Shown here: positions 6,280 through 8,360 of the stretch, piece after piece
How the letters are laid out: every line of letters starts with the position of its first letter
Numbering within the stretch: position 1 is the first letter of the stretch
Assembly (NCBI GenBank): GCA_964436465.1
Contig: CAYTCV010000082.1
Coordinates: 1 to 8,360, forward strand
DNA: 8,360 bases
Source: RBG-13-66-14 sp964436465
GTDB taxonomy: Bacteria; RBG-13-66-14
Reading direction: 5' to 3'
Position numbers and translations under genes: made by a program
The notes under the pieces: generated by a model
Told to the model about the DNA's origin: nothing
Databases searched by the model: none
Seen by the model: only the letters and a program-made list of their open reading frames with translations

Positions 6280-7017
6280 ATGCGTCGCTATTTCCTGTTC
6301 GTCCTGGTCGCCGCTCTGGCCATCGTTTTGGCCGGGTGTGGCGAGACAGTCAAGTACGAGAAGCCCGAAGCGCTCGTTGATGCCTTCGTCGCGGCCCTCG
6401 CAACCGAGAAGCCGGCCGAGGCCCTGACCCCCCTGTTCACGGAAGCCGCGACGGCCGACGAGGTCGTAGCGCTTCTGGATAAAGGCCTGACGGTCGAGGG
6501 TGCCTACACCATCACCGACGGCAAAGTGACCTGGGAGAAGGCCACCTACATGGAAGAAGATAAGGAATTCACCTTCACCCTGGACATCGCCGAGGCGGAA
6601 GCGGGCAGCTGGCTCTGCACCGGTTATGAGACCGTCGAGACGGTCGTTCCGGTGGACGAGGAAGCCGTTCTGGCCGAGCTCGAGGCCGCTTACACCGCTC
6701 AGGTCAAGGCGCTGGGCGAGAAGTACAAAGTCACCGGCAACATCCAGCCCTACATCGCTTTCAAGGACGGCGTCGTTACCGGCATCAACTCCTGGGCGCA
6801 GTCCGGCGAGGACATGAACGCCTGGAAGAACGAGGCCTTCAAGGCCGACCTGGAGAAGCTCGTCATGACCTTCCAAATCGCCGAGATGGGCGAGGTTAAC
6901 GTTCTGTGGTCGATGAACTTCCCGATGGCCGATTATATGGCCCCGGTCGTCGAGCCCGTAGAAGAGCCCACTCCCGAGGCTGCTCCCGAGCCCGCTCCCG
7001 AGCCCGCCGTTGAGTAG
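6280..7017 (+). CDS. Lipoprotein, first of three tandem paralogues (two domains)
   Basis: The product has 245 residues and a lipoprotein signal peptide with lipobox VLAGC ending at Cys20. Domain 1 (about 27-118) begins KPEALVDAFVAALATEKPAE and continues with strands, as in small NTF2-like or DUF4878-type lipoprotein domains: an opening helix that reads 'valid for one round of wear', then a curved sheet. Domain 2 (about 125-215) starts with a long helix (EAVLAELEAAYTAQVKALGE) and has the strand pair IQPYIAFKDGVVTGINS. The tail from 222 is Pro/Glu/Ala-rich (PEAAPEPAPEPAVE), which may span or bind the cell wall. The ATG has a strong AGGAGG 4 nt upstream, which suggests high expression, unlike the weakly initiated upstream genes. 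Domains 1 and 2 both recur in the gene at 7753, and domain 1 in the gene at 7114. The family is assigned by pattern only and the function is unknown. Confidence 0.88.
   Translation: MRRYFLFVLVAALAIVLAGCGETVKYEKPEALVDAFVAALATEKPAEALTPLFTEAATADEVVALLDKGLTVEGAYTITDGKVTWEKATYMEEDKEFTFTLDIAEAEAGSWLCTGYETVETVVPVDEEAVLAELEAAYTAQVKALGEKYKVTGNIQPYIAFKDGVVTGINSWAQSGEDMNAWKNEAFKADLEKLVMTFQIAEMGEVNVLWSMNFPMADYMAPVVEPVEEPTPEAAPEPAPEPAVE
6973..7008 (+). repeat. Three 12-bp direct repeats encoding a PEPAPEP-type tail
   Basis: Three units of the form CCCGAGCCCGCT/C lie at 6973-6984, 6985-6996 and 6997-7008. The second and third differ by one base, and the first by two from the second. They encode repeating Pro-Glu-Ala/Pro-Ala residues at the C-terminus. 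In-frame length variation by slippage is possible. Confidence 0.75.
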
Positions 7018-7055
7018 AGCCTCGCAGAAAGTCGCGACCGAATTCTAGAACCTTG

Positions 7056-7082
7056 ATGGGTCGCCTTCGGGCGGCCCATTTC
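7056..7082 (+). terminator. Hairpin with TTCG loop, probable leaky terminator
   Basis: A 10-bp stem, 7056-7065 with 7070-7079, has one G-T wobble and closes on a TTCG tetraloop, a particularly stable loop. The following T-tract is only three T (7079-7081), so termination may be partial. It lies 38 nt after the stop of the first lipoprotein gene. It may set a lower level for the downstream paralogues or protect the 3' end of the first message. Confidence 0.65.
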
Positions 7083-7113
7083 CGTGAAAAGTCCGATTCC
7101 ACAGGGAGGGGAT

Positions 7114-7617
7114 ATGCAGCGCTTCACGATTTTCCTGCTCCTGGCCGGTCTGGCCCTGGCCTTCTTCGGCTGCGGCGGCGAAGGGGAAGAGGGGAACGGC
7201 GACGGGACAGAGGCGGGCGGACCGAAGGTTTACCCGACGGCGGAGGCCCTGGTGGATGCCTTCATCAAGGCGGCCAATTCCCAGAACAAGGAAGTCTTCG
7301 ACTCCCTCTTCTACTCCGAGGATGCGGCGAACGCGGTCTGGGAACGCATTACCGAGAGCGGCCTGACCTTCTCGCCGGGGTACCATATCGAGGACAGCTC
7401 CTTCGGCAAGCACGTCATCTTCGACAGCGCCCACTGGGAGGGTTACGGAGCCTACGAGCAGCAGCTATACATCAGCGATGACCCATCCCTGGGCAAGGGC
7501 TGGATTATAAACGGCCAGGATTACGCCTTCGTGGACTCGCAGGAGGAGACCGGGACCGACACCGGCGAGGATACCGCGGACGGGACCGGAGACGTGGCGG
7601 TGGAGCCCGGAACGTAG
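7114..7617 (+). CDS. Lipoprotein, second tandem paralogue (single domain)
   Basis: The product has 167 residues from the ATG at 7114. The ribosome binding site GGGAGGGG (7104-7111) decides this start over an upstream in-frame ATG at 7084. The signal peptide ends in FFGC with Cys20; Phe at -3 is unusual for a lipobox, but the position matches both paralogues. A Gly/Glu-rich spacer (21-38) precedes the domain: AEALVDAFIKAANSQNKEVF, then GYHIEDSSFGKHVIF (89-103) and a YEQQLYIS strand. This aligns with GYVLEESAFGTTVTF in the gene at 7753. The second domain of the other two is absent. After residue 141 there is only an acidic Thr/Gly-rich tail (EETGTDTGEDTADGTGD). It is probably an envelope-anchored protein of unknown function. 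Cotranscription with the first gene depends on read-through of the hairpin at 7056. Confidence 0.85.
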   Translation: MQRFTIFLLLAGLALAFFGCGGEGEEGNGDGTEAGGPKVYPTAEALVDAFIKAANSQNKEVFDSLFYSEDAANAVWERITESGLTFSPGYHIEDSSFGKHVIFDSAHWEGYGAYEQQLYISDDPSLGKGWIINGQDYAFVDSQEETGTDTGEDTADGTGDVAVEPGT

Positions 7618-7752
7618 CCGATTTTCGGCACTTCCGGTCGAACACCCCTGAATTAACCCCCTGCGCGGCGGGGGCGGCTACGGGCGCATGCCCGATACGC
7701 GGTCGCTCCCGCGGCGCGGGGGAGACGGTGCGGCTGTCAACGGGGAGGGAGC
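7618..7752 (+). other. Structured GC-rich gap between lipoprotein genes
   Basis: This gap of 135 bases has no gene. It can form GCCGA-TTT-TCGGC at 7617-7629, CCCCC with GGGGG (7657-7661 with 7670-7674), and a perfect CGGGC-GCAT-GCCCG hairpin at 7681-7694. CTCCC and GGGAG elements at about 7706-7723 could pair imperfectly. None has a T-tract, so a classical terminator is not supported. No promoter is convincing. Confidence 0.5.
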
Positions 7753-8360
7753 ATGCGCGGATTACCGATAGTGACGCTTATGGCGGTGCTCGGACTGGGC
7801 CTCGCCGGTTGCGGCGGGGAGAGCGCCGGACCCGACCTCTCGAGGCCCGAGGGAACGGTGGAGGCTTTCCTCAAAGCGGTGCAGGACAAGGACCGGGAGG
7901 CCCTGAAAGGGCTCGTCATCGACCCGCAGTACGTGGACGTGCTCTGGCCGCTCATCGACGAGAAAGGCCTCGTCATCTCCGGCGGCTACGTGCTGGAGGA
8001 GAGCGCCTTCGGTACGACGGTCACCTTCGAGAACGCCCGCTACACCGAGAACAACGCGTCGTACGACCTGGAGTTGACCCTCTCCGAGGACAACGGCAAA
8101 TGGCTCATCTCCGGCTACATGACCTTCCTCGCCGGTGACGAGACGACGACCGATACCGGCCAAATAGAGGAGCCGGAGGAGGACCTCGGGGCCGAGGCGC
8201 TGGATTACCTGAAGGCCAACTACGCCGACGCCGTCAAGGCGCTGTCCGATAAATACGCCGGCGGTGATTTCGGCGGCGACGTCCAGTACTACATCCACTT
8301 CACCGACGGAAAGTTCGACCGCATCAACTCCGTGGCCACCGGTCACGGCGACGACCGGGC
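7753..8360 (+). CDS. Lipoprotein, third tandem paralogue (two domains, 3' end outside window)
   Basis: An open frame runs from the ATG at 7753 to the window edge: 202 complete codons and no stop. The ribosome binding site GGGGAGGGA (7742-7750) lies just upstream. The signal peptide ends in the good lipobox GLAGC at Cys20. Domain 1 (about 30-127) begins RPEGTVEAFLKAVQDKDREA, with GYVLEESAFGTTVTF at 78-92 and KWLISGYMTFL near 116-126. After an acidic Thr/Glu linker (129-145), domain 2 starts with the helix EALDYLKANYADAVKALSDK. It continues with VQYYIHFTDGKFDRINS (177-193), matching IQPYIAFKDGVVTGINS in the gene at 6280. The domain order is therefore the same as in the first paralogue. The helix-then-sheet pattern of domain 1 suggests an NTF2-like/DUF4878-type fold, which is inferred. 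The function is unknown, and the C-terminus cannot be described. Confidence 0.85.
   Translation, partial: MRGLPIVTLMAVLGLGLAGCGGESAGPDLSRPEGTVEAFLKAVQDKDREALKGLVIDPQYVDVLWPLIDEKGLVISGGYVLEESAFGTTVTFENARYTENNASYDLELTLSEDNGKWLISGYMTFLAGDETTTDTGQIEEPEEDLGAEALDYLKANYADAVKALSDKYAGGDFGGDVQYYIHFTDGKFDRINSVATGHGDDR

Noticed and set aside
7728..8138. Plus-strand open frame covering the start of the third lipoprotein
   Set aside because: It is Arg-rich with no signal peptide. The overlapping frame from 7753 has a ribosome binding site, a lipobox and similarity to two neighbours.
1..8360. Defence system, CRISPR array, mobile element or toxin-antitoxin pair
   Set aside because: No transposase, integrase, repeat-spacer pattern, terminal inverted repeats or toxin motifs were found. 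The ASCH protein stands alone without a partner gene.

Overview
The window comes from a high-GC bacterium. Most of it is roughly 65-70% G+C. The envelope is probably of Gram-negative type, because at least four genes encode lipoproteins with a lipobox cysteine at residue 20 and two more encode proteins with Sec signal peptides. GTG and TTG starts are common. No rRNA, tRNA, CRISPR array or mobile element is visible. The organism cannot be named from the sequence. The lipoprotein-rich content and poorly recognisable envelope proteins suggest an uncultured lineage known mainly from metagenomes, but that is a guess.

Layout. (1) Positions 34-648, minus strand: an ASCH-domain/winged-helix protein. 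It has a very good sigma70-type promoter (727-755) and a palindrome placed like an operator at the predicted transcription start (705-726). (2) Positions 658-948: a divergent control region. It also holds a G-quadruplex motif (759-785) and a forward promoter with a perfect TATAAT and a 12-bp palindrome in its spacer (878-907). (3) Positions 949-6112, plus strand: five closely packed genes that look like one operon. They encode a seven-bladed beta-propeller lipoprotein, a GlgC-family ADP-glucose pyrophosphorylase homologue, a secreted protein of unknown function, an exported LPP20-like protein, and the replication-associated AAA+ ATPase RarA. (4) Positions 6113-6279: a leader region with a promoter and two mutually exclusive hairpins. 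(5) Positions 6280-8360: three tandem paralogous lipoproteins. A hairpin separates the first two, and a GC-rich structured gap separates the second and third. The third gene runs off the right edge.

The most interesting points are four. The GlgC homologue keeps its sugar-phosphate and metal residues but lacks the Arg/Lys pair that marks catalytic subunits. The three lipoproteins form a local family, and the middle member has lost the second domain. A sharp low-GC block (about 39% over 360 counted bases) lies inside the secreted unknown gene. The divergent control region carries palindromes in or beside both promoters. How the five operon genes work together is not evident. Three of them encode exported proteins, one a glycogen-pathway-like protein, and one a cytoplasmic replication-repair ATPase. 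All functional statements rest on motif reading; no database search was possible.
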